From Bursaphelenchus xylophilus (taxonomy: Eukaryota; Nematoda; Chromadorea; Rhabditida; Aphelenchoididae), in the NCBI GenBank assembly GCA_904066235.2, contig CAJFCV020000001.1, positions 2,170,001-2,234,000 of the forward strand: a stretch of 64,000 bases of DNA. Reading direction: 5' to 3'. Shown here one piece after another: positions 1 through 10,320 of the stretch. Under the pieces are notes generated by a model. The model ran no database searches. It was given only the letters and a program-made list of their open reading frames with translations, and had not been told where the DNA came from. Position 1 is the first letter of the stretch. Each line of letters begins with the position of its first letter. The position numbers and the translations under genes are program-made.

Positions 1-192
1 CATGACGAGTACAACAAAACCAAAAAACATTTCATCCGGTTACGGTAACATATAAAAATACTGTATCGGTCGGTAAAAATCGACCATAAAAAGTTTGTTT
101 CAAAAAAGCCACAGCCAATTTTTTCATATTCGTAATCAGCGTAAAATTCTGCTCTAGGACCAATTTTAAAAAGTTCAAAAATAGGACCCCCA

Positions 193-262
193 TTTTCCGT
201 GGTGCAGTGGTTTTTGACCAGGACTCGTAATCTGACCACCCAGGTTCGAATCCGGGTGGGTG
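193..262 (+). pseudogene. tRNA-derived segment (Thr-like), left arm
   Basis: An A box (TGGTGCAGTGG, 200-210) and a perfect B box (GGTTCGAATCC, 243-253) are at tRNA spacing, with an anticodon-like loop CTCGTAA that would read CGT (Thr). The acceptor halves do not pair and the T stem has a mismatch, so this is a tRNA-derived relic rather than a working tRNA. Confidence 0.55.
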
Positions 263-1084
263 CGAATGTAGAAAAAAGACCTAAAATCACTTTTAATGAA
301 AACCTGAGAGTTATTTGAAGCAATTTTAGGCATTAAAACTCTCTGAATTTGGGATTAAAACGATTTTTATGTAATTTTAGAGGATTAATGCATCAAAAAT
401 AAAACTGCTTCAAACTGGTTGAAATTGATAACACTTATTCTATGGCTAATTGGAAGAAACTTTCCTGTTAACTTTTTTTGGTAGAGTGCTGTATCATGGA
501 TTACTGTAACATAAAACTTATTCTACTTAGCAGATGTTTTCTTCAAAATTCTTGGGTAAATGTTTTTCTTTTTTTGATTAGATCTATTAAAAAGCAAGAA
601 ATCTCAACGCTCCATATTTCAAAAAAAGAATTTCCCATGATATATTGTGCATCTTGACATCATTATCGATTGGAAACCTGCGCGTTATAACGGACGTGTT
701 TCAAGTCCTACGGACATAGAAAACACATTTGTGTGATAACCAACGTGTTCTCAAGCATTCCTATCATAATTGTGATACACTGAAGTCTCTACGCCCTGTG
801 GCATACCAAAAACGAAAACGGGTTTAATGTTACAGTAATCCATGATATAGCATTCTACCAAAAAAAGTTAACGGGAAAGTTTCTTACAATTAGCCATAGA
901 ATAAGTGTTATCAATTTCAACCAGTTTGAAGCAGTTTTATTTTTGATGCATTAATCCTCTAAAATTACATAAAAATCGTTTTAATCCCAAATTCAGAGAG
1001 TTTTAATGCCTAAAATTGCTCAGCGTGCTTCAAATAACTCACGTTTTCATTAAAAGTGATTTTAGGTCTTTTTTCTACATTCGC

Positions 1085-1152
1085 ACCCACCCGGATTCGA
1101 ACCTGGGTGGTCAGATTACCAGTTTTGGTCAAAAACCACTACACCACGGAAA
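1085..1152 (-). pseudogene. tRNA-derived segment, right arm
   Basis: This is the inverted partner of the segment at 193-262. On the minus strand the B box is at 1093-1103 and the A-box-like sequence at 1136-1146. It has the same defects in the acceptor stem. The anticodon region differs (CTGGTAA in place of CTCGTAA). Confidence 0.5.
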
Positions 1153-1344
1153 ATGGGGGTCCTATTTTTGAACTTTTTAAAATTGGTCCTAGAGCAGAAT
1201 TTTACGCTGATTACGAATATGAAAAAATTGGCTGTGGCTTTTTTGAAACAAACTTTTTATGGTCGATTTTTACCGACCGATACAGTATTTTTATATGTTA
1301 CCGTAACCGGATGAAATTTTTTTTGGTTTTATTGAACTCGTCAT

Positions 1345-1740
1345 GCCCAAAAACCATAGTAGCCTTATTTTTATGACAAACGGACACCATTGTAGAAAGT
1401 TATGACGAATTACTGTATAAACAGAAAATTGTATAAAAAGTACAGTTAATGGAAGAATTAAGGAAAACTGTGGTTCGCTTTTTCTCTACAGGTGCCATGG
1501 GTCATACTAATGTAAAAAACTCAACATCGAAAAAATCCTATGTCCTGGCCTAACTACGGCTTGCTTCAGTGACTCAGAAATCGTCTTTTAAATGCTAGTG
1601 AAAAAAGAGGAAGGGTATTTTAAAAATGTTTTTTTCGACATGCTTTTACATTTACATATTTTTTCCACCCTCTTATTGTTGAAAACAAAAAAAGAACACT
1701 TTTAGAGAAAGGGTTTCCACTAACTTTTATCCGTCGCACA
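1345..1740. other. Upstream flank of neuropeptide gene, no gene seen
   Basis: This is AT-rich sequence between the palindrome and the neuropeptide ATG. It should hold the promoter and 5' UTR, but I see no clear TATA box or spliced-leader acceptor. Confidence 0.4.
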
Positions 1741-4700
1741 ATGAACACACAATTCCTCCGCTTCTCCGTGATTTTGATTGTTCTCGGCTGCGTTAGGGCG
1801 GTAAGATTATTATTTTTTATTAAAAAATATACAGATTTTTAATAAAAATTTTTTTTTTATTATTTTTTAATTTTGTTTTGCATTTTTTATAAACTATTTT
1901 TACTATTAATCCTATCAAATTTTTTTGATGAGATAATTTAGACGAAAAATATGAAATTTGAAACGTTTTTTATCTGGAATTCCCTGGGATTTATCATTAA
2001 TTAAGCTTTTATTCAAATTACTATAATTTGAGAAGCAAAAAAACCATTATTGGTTACCTAAAATGCCTAAAAAATATACAGTATAATGATAAAATGAAAT
2101 ATTTTTTTTGGTATTAATTTTTTTTTATTAAAAAAATTATTGATCAAAAATGATTATTTTTTCGTTTTCAGCTCAAAATATTTTTTTCAGGCCTTGGCTG
2201 GAGTTGCAAATACGGGAGAGAAACGGGCCTTTGATGCCCTCACCGCCCGAGGCTTCAACGGATTCGACAAGCGTGCTTTCGACTCATTTGTAAGTTCAAA
2301 GCATTTTTTATTTTTTTTTCTTTGACGGAAAATGTGATATCATCATTTTTTAGAGACCAAAAAAATCGGGATTTTTTAAAAATATAAAAAAAAAATTAAA
2401 CAAAAAAATTTAAAAAATTATTTTTTTTGGTGCTTCTTAAAAAATAAAAAAAAATTTATTCTAATTTTTTTTATTTCTCAAAAAATTTTAATTACGGTAG
2501 ATTAGTAAGCTAAATTACCACGAATTTCGCGAAACTAAAAACCGACACAAAAATACGAAACAAAACGTTAGCGAGTAATTGACAAATGGTGACAACTTTG
2601 ATGGCCTTCCCGGAAACATTTTGGGGAAGAAAATGTCACGTTCGTGGGGGTAATTTTTGCAAAAACGCGGGGGACCTTCTCTGTAAAATCTTTGGGGGAG
2701 AAAAAATAATATTATTTTTTATTTATTAATATTTATTTATTAATATTTATATATTTATATATTTATATATTTATATATTTATATCTTTAATACTTATTTA
2801 TTTTATTAATATTATTTTATTAAAATATTATTATTTAATAAAATTTTTTTAAAAAAAATATAAATATTATTTTTTTAATATGTTTTTTATGTTTTCTGAA
2901 TTCCTTAGAAGGCTTAAAAATTAAAAAAATATATTTTTATGATTTTTTTATAAAAATAAAAAAAACAAAAAAAAAATTTGAATTTTCTTCAATTTTCGAC
3001 TAAAGCTTTATTAAAAACATTTTTGTCAAAAAAATAAATAAATAAATAAAAAAATATCACCAAAAATAAAAAATAAAAATTTTTTAGTCGGTAAAAAAAA
3101 TTTTGCCCCTATTCTTAAAATTCTCTCAATTTTTCGGCCAGTGCCATTCTGCACTGGTCAATTACCCCTCTTTCTTTTCATTGTTGACCTTTTTTGACCC
3201 TTCCTTGGATGTATATGTATATATACTTATTCCAAAAAAGTTCGCGGGATTGCAATTTCTCGTAATTTCTCGGCCAAAAATTCCCACGAATTCCAAAAAT
3301 ATCAGGGAAATTTTCGGAAATCCCCATTTTCAGACACAAACGAATCCTTTGGACTTTTAATTCCGTATTTTTTGAGAATTTTTTTTAGAATTTTTTTTAA
3401 CTAAAAATCGGATTTTCGCTTGGGTTAAGCCATTGAATTACTGTGGAGATTGGTCAGTTAGGTGGAAAATGGCGTTCTCGAAAACGATGTTGAATTAAAT
3501 AAAATAGAAAAAAATGAATTGGAAAAAAATTCGGTTCAAAAAAGATAAACAAAAAATTATTTTTTTTTTCTCTGACTGTCTCTCTTTCTCAAAGTTTTGT
3601 TCAATTTCCATGTTAAAAAAAGTGTCAAAATTATATCGTAATATGTCTGCTATATAATAGTCTTCATTTCTTCTTAAATTTTATTAAAATCCAAGCCCTT
3701 TAGCCTTGGCTTTTCTCTAGCCGTCTCTCCTAATTTTATGTAGTCTCTCGTCAACAAAGATTGTTGAATATCTCGGCTCCTTTTGCAAAGCTGAAATTTT
3801 CAGAAACTAACCTCTTCACCTTCTAGAAAAAATATACAAAATTTAAATAAAAATTTGTAAGGTACCCTTTTAGATATTCAAATTTTTTTCATTTTTTCGA
3901 ATTTTTCAAACAAAAAAAATTTTCGAATTGTTTTCGAAACTACCCCTCCAACATGTTCTATGTTTATTTTCTCAACCTCCCACTTCATTTTTACCCAATT
4001 ATTACACTCCTCCGTCGAAATTTTTCCAATTTTGGACTCGAAACATGACACGAAATTATCATATTTCCTGACACGTTCCAAATTAATTCTAATTAGTTTG
4101 CGCGTGGGTTACATGTCACGCTGGTTCCGAAACCCGTAAAACATGTAGAGTTTGTGTAGTTTTTGGTCGGATATTCGATATTCAAATAGTTGCAAAGAGC
4201 GCAAGTTTGGCGATGAATAAAAGATTTAGCGATTAAAGATTCTGATGATTTTTTGGTGGATTAAGAGAAGGAAGTAGAATAAAAACGAGATTAAAATGGA
4301 TTGAAAATTCAAATTAAAGTCTTTATTTATAAAAATTTCAAAAGGAAATACCACATTTGCCATTTTTAATTTGGCAGGCTGCGCCCATAAACTCAAAAAA
4401 CATTTAAAAAATTTTAAAATATAAGCTTCAAAGTTTCAATGTCATAATTATTGAAAATATAAAAAAATTAAACAATGTTTGCAAATTCTTTACTTCGCAG
4501 GCTGCGCCCACACAACAATAAAACATCACAAAAAGATTTTAAAATACGTTTATCAGACTTCATGTGCGTAGTGGACGTTTTTGTCCCCACCCCGGTTTTG
4601 TCCCCAAGACGGTTTTGTCCCCAGGACGTTTTTGTCCCCACTTTTTTCGAGCCTTTTTGTCCCCAGACCGGTTTTGTCCCCAGGACGGTTTTGTCCCCAA

Positions 4701-7323
4701 GACGTTTTTGTCCCCACTTTTTTTATTTTTTTGTCCCCACACCGGTTTTGTCCCCAGGACGTTTTTGTCCCCAAGCTGGATAGTACGATATAGTACGACT
4801 AAAAATTATGCATTCAGATGTTAATGCTGTTGGTTTGGTGCACAGTACTGCTCAAACAACTTGTTCTTAGCGCTTGGTACTGTATAGTACGATGTTGTAC
4901 TATATAGCACGAGGTAAAAATTAAGCCATAACACGTCAATGCTATGGGTTTGAAGCCCAGTACTTCTCAAAAATGTGTTTTAGCACATGGTACTATATAG
5001 CACGAATTTGTTTTTGCACAAAATGAACGTCTGGTCAGTACTGCATACCAAAACAACGTCATTCACGCGTTATAGCTTAATTTTTACCTCGTGCTATATA
5101 GTACCACCTTGTACTATATAGTACCAAGTGCTAAAAACACATTTTTTGAGAAGTCCGGGGCTTCAAACCAACAGCATTAACGCGTTATGGCTTAATTTTT
5201 ACCTCGTGCTATATAGTACCACCTTGTACTATACAGTACCAAGTGCTAAGAACATGTTGCTTGATCAGTACTGTGCACCAAACCAACAGCATTAACATCT
5301 GAATGCATAATTTTTAATCGTACTATCCAGCTTGGGGACAAAAACGTCCTGGGGACAAAACCGGTGTGGGGACAAAAAATAAAAAAAGTGGGGACAAAAG
5401 CGTCTTGGGGACAAAACCGTCCTGGGGACAAAACCGGTCTGGGGACAAAAAGGCTCGAAAAAAGTGGGGACAAAAACGTCCTGGGGACAAAACCGTCTTG
5501 GGGACAAAACCGGGGTGGGGACAAAAACGTCCTGGGGACAAAACCGTCTTGGGGACAAAACCGGGGTGGGGACAAAAACGTCCTGGGGACAAAACCGTCT
5601 TGGGGACAAAACCGGGGTGGGGACAAAACCGGGCCCAATCCTTCATGTGTCATAACGTGATCTGATTTTACATAATAAAAAACTTTTTGCAAATTTTGGA
5701 ATGGCAGGCTGCGCCCTAACTAAATTAAAAACTCGCCTTTATTAAAAGCAAAAACGAAAGAAAAAGCATCTATTAGGTAAAATACGACAAAAAAATCACA
5801 TTCTACATTTTTAGACCGGCTCCGGCTTCACTGGCATGGACAGAAAACGCTCATTCGACTCATTCACTGGCGCTGGATTCACCGGAATGGACAAACGATC
5901 TTTTGATGCTTTGGTAAGTGCAGTCAGGTGCTTGTAAAATACGTCAATGACTTTTTGGAATAAATAGATCGCAAAGTTTCATATAATTTTTCCGATTTTT
6001 GAGAGCTATAGAAATTTTTCCCAGAAAACTTGGATTTTTCGGAAATTTGGGTAAAATATGGGCAGATTAAGCGTACCTTCTTTCAAATGTTGATACTACG
6101 GACCGCTACAAGTCTTTATCAATGCGTTTTGAGAACTTTTTCAACTGAATTTTTCGCTGAAAATACGATTTTTTTCTTCTTTACCTACTAGAATATCCAT
6201 TTTGCGAATTATTCGCCAATTACCGCTCATTATTCCCTTGCCAATTTCTTCATACCTCCTGAGAGACCAGTTAGCCTCTTGGAAGTTGTGTTCCCTCCAA
6301 TTTTTCCCACCAAAATGGCTAGGAGATTGAGTTTCACCTTGTTCCGGCAGCTACGTCACAGAATGGGAGAATTGGACGATTACTCCTACACTTTTGCGTA
6401 TAATTAAGAAATTAAAAAAAAATTCTTGAAGAGCAGATTAGTCCTGCGTTCTTCACTTTTTCGCATGTCAAAAATTTGAAGATTGGCACGCAACATCATA
6501 GTAAATTAATTTGTCATGATTAACATATTCTGAGATCGCAGGAAGCGAAAAAAGGTTAACATGCAAAAATATATGCTGTAAAATGTTCTGCTTTTATGAA
6601 ATTTGCAAAAAGGAAAAAGTATTTTTTAGGCGACATTTTATACGATGAAAATTTTCTTTCGTATAAGATGTCACTTCAGAGATATTTTTGAAAAAATGGA
6701 AAATCAGTGTAAAAAGATACGTAGTTGTAATTTAATTCAGATAAGAAAAATCTTTTGCTTGACATTTTATACGATGGAAATGTTCCTTCGTATAAAATGT
6801 CACCATAGGCGCAAATTTTTCAAAAAATTAAAAATGAACGTTGAGAAATCCGTAGTTCTGATTTAACTCCAATAAAAATTACTCAGGCGACATTTTATAC
6901 GATGAACTCTTTCATCGTATAAAATGTCCCCTTTGGGAAAAGAAATCAAACCCAGCCGGAACTAAACTTTTGTGGAAAGTACAAAACCACTAATTTTTAA
7001 GTAGCAAGCTGCTCTCTAAAACCCTGGCGCCATTTTATACGAAAAATTTTTTATCGTATAAAATGTCACCTCAAGGAAAACTAATCGAAAACGCTAAAAA
7101 ATGAAGGCAAATACTTTTACAAAGAAAAACATGCGCAGTAAATAATATAAGACAATTGCAGACCGGCTCCGGCTTCACTGGCATGGATAAACGCTCTTTC
7201 GACTCATTCACTGGCGCTGGATTCACCGGAATGGACAGGAAACGAGCCTTGGCCCGCATGGTAAGGGATTTGAAGGTCTAAGACTTGTCTTAGAAATTAG
7301 TAGACACAAAAATGCGGCTTGAA

Positions 7324-7354
<31 letters not shown>

Positions 7355-8609
7355 GTTTGGGAATTTTTTTAAAGAATTGTGTAAAATACGTCCCGAAAAA
7401 AAGATATATTCTAAAAAATTTAAAAAAACTTGTTGTAATTTATGATTCCTTTCTGTTTTTCTTTTTTTATTTTTTTCACACTTTTCACGAAAATTATGTT
7501 TCTTGGCCAGTCCCGAAGGCTCAATAAATCCTCGACGTAATGACCCCGGAAGCTTTGAAAATGAGCTCAAAAAGCAACAAAAAAAATGTGAAGTTTTAGT
7601 TTTCGAAAGCTCATAAAAATTTGAAAATGTCGGTCTCAAAAACACATAAAAAGTCGACAATATTTATGCAAACTGCATTCCCCGACGCATTTTCATGATT
7701 TATTCAGACAATTTCCGCAGCGCCAAAAAGAATTTTATGCAAAAAAAAATTTTTTGAAAAAATGAAAAAATAAAAATGATTTTTTATTAAAAAAAATTAT
7801 TTTTTTTTTGTAAATGTAATTAGTATTTCGCTGTACAACTTCCATTTTTCAGAATAATTTGAATTTAGAATTTTTTTGCATTTTTTCTCTGTGAAAGAAG
7901 AGTAATTTGTAAAAGTAAATGCAATTTAATCGAAGATAAACAAATTGAATTTGCGGAAAGAGATATCAAATGAAGTACGTCTACTTTAGTATGGAATTGA
8001 GGGCGTTCCAAAAATTTATTCTTGGAAAATTGGGGAAAATAAAAAAAAATAATAAAAACAATTTTAAATATTTTTTAAAATATTTTTTTATTTTTTATTT
8101 TTTTAAATTAATAAATAATGAAAAATCCAAAAAATATAAAAAAACTTTTATTTTTAATAGAAATATTTTAAAGAATTTTGTTTAAACAAATAAAAAATTA
8201 AATTTTATAAATTAAAAATTAAAAAACTTTTTATTTATATTTACATTTACACACAAAAAAATAATTTAAAATTTTCTACAATATTTATTTTTGATTTTTT
8301 ATTTTTTTTTTGAATTAAAAAAATAGTTAAAAATCCAAAAAATATAAAAAAAACTTTTATTTTTAATAGAAATATTTTAAAGAATTTTGTTTAAATAAAT
8401 AAAAAATTAAATTTTAAGAATTAAAAATTAAAAAATTTTTTATTTAAATTTATATTTACACACAAAAAAAATAATTAAAAACTTTTTAAAAATATTTTTT
8501 TAAATCCAAAAAATAAAATAAAATAAAATTTACCCAATTTTTCTTGCAGATGGCGCAGAAGCGAGCCTTCGACTCGATGACCGGCCGCGGATTCACCGGC
8601 TTCGATTAG
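1741..8609 (+). CDS. nlp-15: Orcokinin-type neuropeptide precursor (NLP-15-like)
   Basis: This gene encodes a secreted prepropeptide that would be cut at KR/RKR sites into orcokinin-like neuropeptides. Five coding exons are seen: 1741-1800, 2191-2289, 5815-5913, 7162-7260 and 8550-8609. All have GT...AG introns in phase 0 and give 138 aa. Exon 1 is almost exactly the signal peptide (20 residues, hydrophobic core VILIVLGCV). The three middle exons are each 99 nt. Predicted peptides are AFDALTARGFNGFD, AFDSFTGSGFTGMD, SFDSFTGAGFTGMD (twice), SFDALTGSGFTGMD and AFDSMTGRGFTGFD. Residues 114-121 (ALARMMAQ) sit between cleavage sites and break the pattern. The [AS]FD-x-GFTGxD core matches nematode NLP-14/NLP-15, nearer NLP-15, which is established family knowledge. 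Each intron falls inside a peptide, after FDSF or FDAL. Introns 2-4 hold the repeats listed separately. Confidence 0.92.
2290..4370. other. AT-rich part of intron 2
   Basis: No exon was found here. At about 2715-2800 there is a simple AT repeat built on ATATTTATAT. At about 3712-3785 there is one copy of the dispersed motif CCGTCTCTCCT...TAGTCTCTCGTC...GTTGAATATCTCGG seen across the window. The open frames here are low-complexity. Confidence 0.5.
4370..5716. repeat. Palindrome with GGGGACAAAA minisatellite arms
   Basis: Two minisatellite blocks lie in opposite orientation, at about 4577-4775 (TTTTGTCCCC on the plus strand) and 5332-5628 (GGGGACAAAA). The unit is 17-18 bases, GGGGACAAAA followed by a variable CGTCCT, CGTCTT or CGGGGT. 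Between them lie inverted copies of sequence rich in GTACTATATAGTAC-like palindromes. The whole is bounded by GGCAGGCTGCGCCC at about 4374 and 5703. The block sits in intron 2 of the neuropeptide gene. Every reading frame through the minisatellite is open, which makes several false ORFs. Confidence 0.8.
6625..7075. repeat. Array of four ACATTTTATACGA hairpins, copy 1
   Basis: Four inverted-repeat units in a row pair CGACATTTTATACGATGAA with TTCGTATAAAATGTCAC. They are separated by about 100 bases of related sequence, including GTAGTTGTGATTTAACTCC-like segments. The array lies in intron 3 of the neuropeptide gene. A second, similar array occurs at 8998-9425. Confidence 0.75.
8118..8470. repeat. 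Tandem duplication in intron 4
   Basis: The stretch at about 8118-8260 (TAATGAAAAATCCAAAAAAT onward, through AAGAATTTTGTTTAAA) is repeated with few changes at about 8325-8470. The period is about 213 bases. Both copies are highly AT-rich and non-coding. Confidence 0.6.
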
Positions 8610-8786
8610 AGCCTCACAAACCCTACGTACATCTGACCAATACTTGAAATGAACGAATTGAGCCGCGATCTCTGTTTTTCTCTGTTTCCCTCTCCTTTCC
8701 CCACGGTATCTCTCTCTCTCTCTTCAGGCCCATTTTCTCTATCATTGTTGCCTACGAATTTTCTGTGTGTCTTCGAAAAAAGTTCT

Positions 8787-8792
8787 AATAAA
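8787..8792 (+). terminator. Poly(A) signal of neuropeptide gene
   Basis: A canonical AATAAA lies 178 bases after the stop codon, followed by a T-rich tract. Confidence 0.65.
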
Positions 8793-8997
8793 GTTAATGT
8801 ACACAGGAATCGATAATGAATTTTTTTTCAAATAAAGAAAAAAAAATAAAAATAAAAAAAGATGTTTTTGGCCATATTTTTGTCAAATTTGGCCAGAAAA
8901 AAATTATAAGCGCCTAAAAATGCTACAGAAGGCACTAATCTTGTCTTTCTGCCAAGTTTCATCAAAATCAGAGTATTTCCCCCTTAAATTATTTTTT

Positions 8998-9425
8998 AGG
9001 CGACATTTTATACGATGAAAATTTTCTTTCGTATAAGATGTCACTATCAGAGATATTTTTGAAAAAATGGAAAATCAACGTTAAAAGATACGCAGTTGTG
9101 ATTTAATTCCAATAAGAAAAAATTTTTGCGTGACATTTTATACGATGAAAATGTTCCTTCGTATAAAACGTCACCATTAGCGCAAATTCTTCAAAAAATG
9201 AAAAATGAACGTTGAAAAATGCGTAGTCGTGATTTAACTCCGATAAAAATACTTGGGCGACATTTTATGCAATGAACTCTTTTATCGTATAAAATGTCCC
9301 CTTCGGGAAAGAAGATAAAATCCAGCCGGCTGAACTTTTGTGGAAAGTACAAAACCACTTATTTTTAAGTAGCAAGCTGCCCTAAAAATACCGGTGACAT
9401 TTTATACGATGAACTCTTTCAGCGC
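8998..9425. repeat. Array of ACATTTTATACGA hairpins, copy 2
   Basis: This is a diverged copy of the 6625-7075 array in the same orientation, with the same order of hairpins and linkers. It includes the shared linker TGGAAAGTACAAAACCACTT. It is cut off inside the fourth hairpin at TGAACTCTTTCAGCGCAGCC. Confidence 0.75.
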
Positions 9426-10320
9426 AGCCTGCCCCCGATTTTTTTAACAAAAATAAACTTTAAAAAAATTAATAACTTTTTATTTTTTTTTATTTTTTAA
9501 AACATTTCAAAAGCAAATCCCAAGCGATTATTGGTTTTTTATTAATATTACCAGAGTAATTTTCGAATCTGAATTCATCCAATGGGATTAAAGGCATTGT
9601 GAAATATGTTAATTTCTGGAGACAGACACCCGTATTTACAATGATTTAAAGGGTAGTTCGTGGGCGAAACGGGATATGCAATAAGAACAACGGAGCCGGA
9701 TATTATTTTAGATATAAAAAAATGAAAAATCCAAAAATTTTTAAAAATCTTGGAAAAATAAAGGGTGAATAAAATGGAGATAAAATAGATTGGGAATTGC
9801 AATTTTTTGTGGTATGTATATGTAGGTAAAAATGTAGGATGTTCGGATAAAAACAACAAAATATTTTTTTCGAAAAAAATAAAAAAAAAATCAAAAAACT
9901 TTTTTAAATTGTATAATGTAAAATGGTAAAATAAGATGCGTATTTTACAAAAAAATCGACCGAAATTATTTTTTGGTCCAAAAAATATATTTTTTTTTCT
10001 TGGTTTTTTCCTCGAATTTCCGTTTTTTTTCCTAAAATTCTATTTCCAAAGTCATCTGTAAACCTTTGTTACAGTATAAGCAGAAATAATACAGAAATTC
10101 GCGAGAAAAAATCAACAAAAATCTCGATTTTCAGCCTTTTTAAGTTCAAAATCACCTTATTTTCGGCTAAAATAAGGAAATTTTGGCTGAAAAATCCATT
10201 TTCGATCAAAAAATCGGTAAAAAAAGCTTTGTAAAATACGAAGAAGGCGAAAAAATAAAAATATACAAGACAAAAATATTAAAATTTCCCTAAAAATTGA
10301 TTTTTGAATATTCGAAAAAT
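9426..10320. other. Intergenic, between two 3' ends
   Basis: This AT-rich spacer lies between the plus-strand neuropeptide gene and the minus-strand nuclear receptor, so it holds the receptor's 3' UTR. No gene is seen, and the poly(A) signal cannot be placed with confidence. Confidence 0.4.

Larger units (their letters stand above)
1..1344. mobile_element. Long palindromic element with tRNA-like arms
   Basis: The sequence from the window start to about 515 is repeated in reverse complement from about 829 to 1344, leaving a spacer of roughly 310 bases. The outer ends match as CATGACGAGT at 1 and ACTCGTCATG at about 1335-1344. The left arm may run past the window start, so the true end and any target duplication cannot be judged. 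No transposase reading frame is present. Each arm holds a tRNA-derived segment, annotated separately. I read this as a non-autonomous foldback element. Confidence 0.8.

Noticed and set aside
4475..5692. Overlapping ORFs rich in FCPQDGFVP or WGQNRPGDK repeats on both strands
   Set aside because: They are translations of the GGGGACAAAA minisatellite in all frames, inside an intron of the neuropeptide gene, with no start, splice or codon signal.
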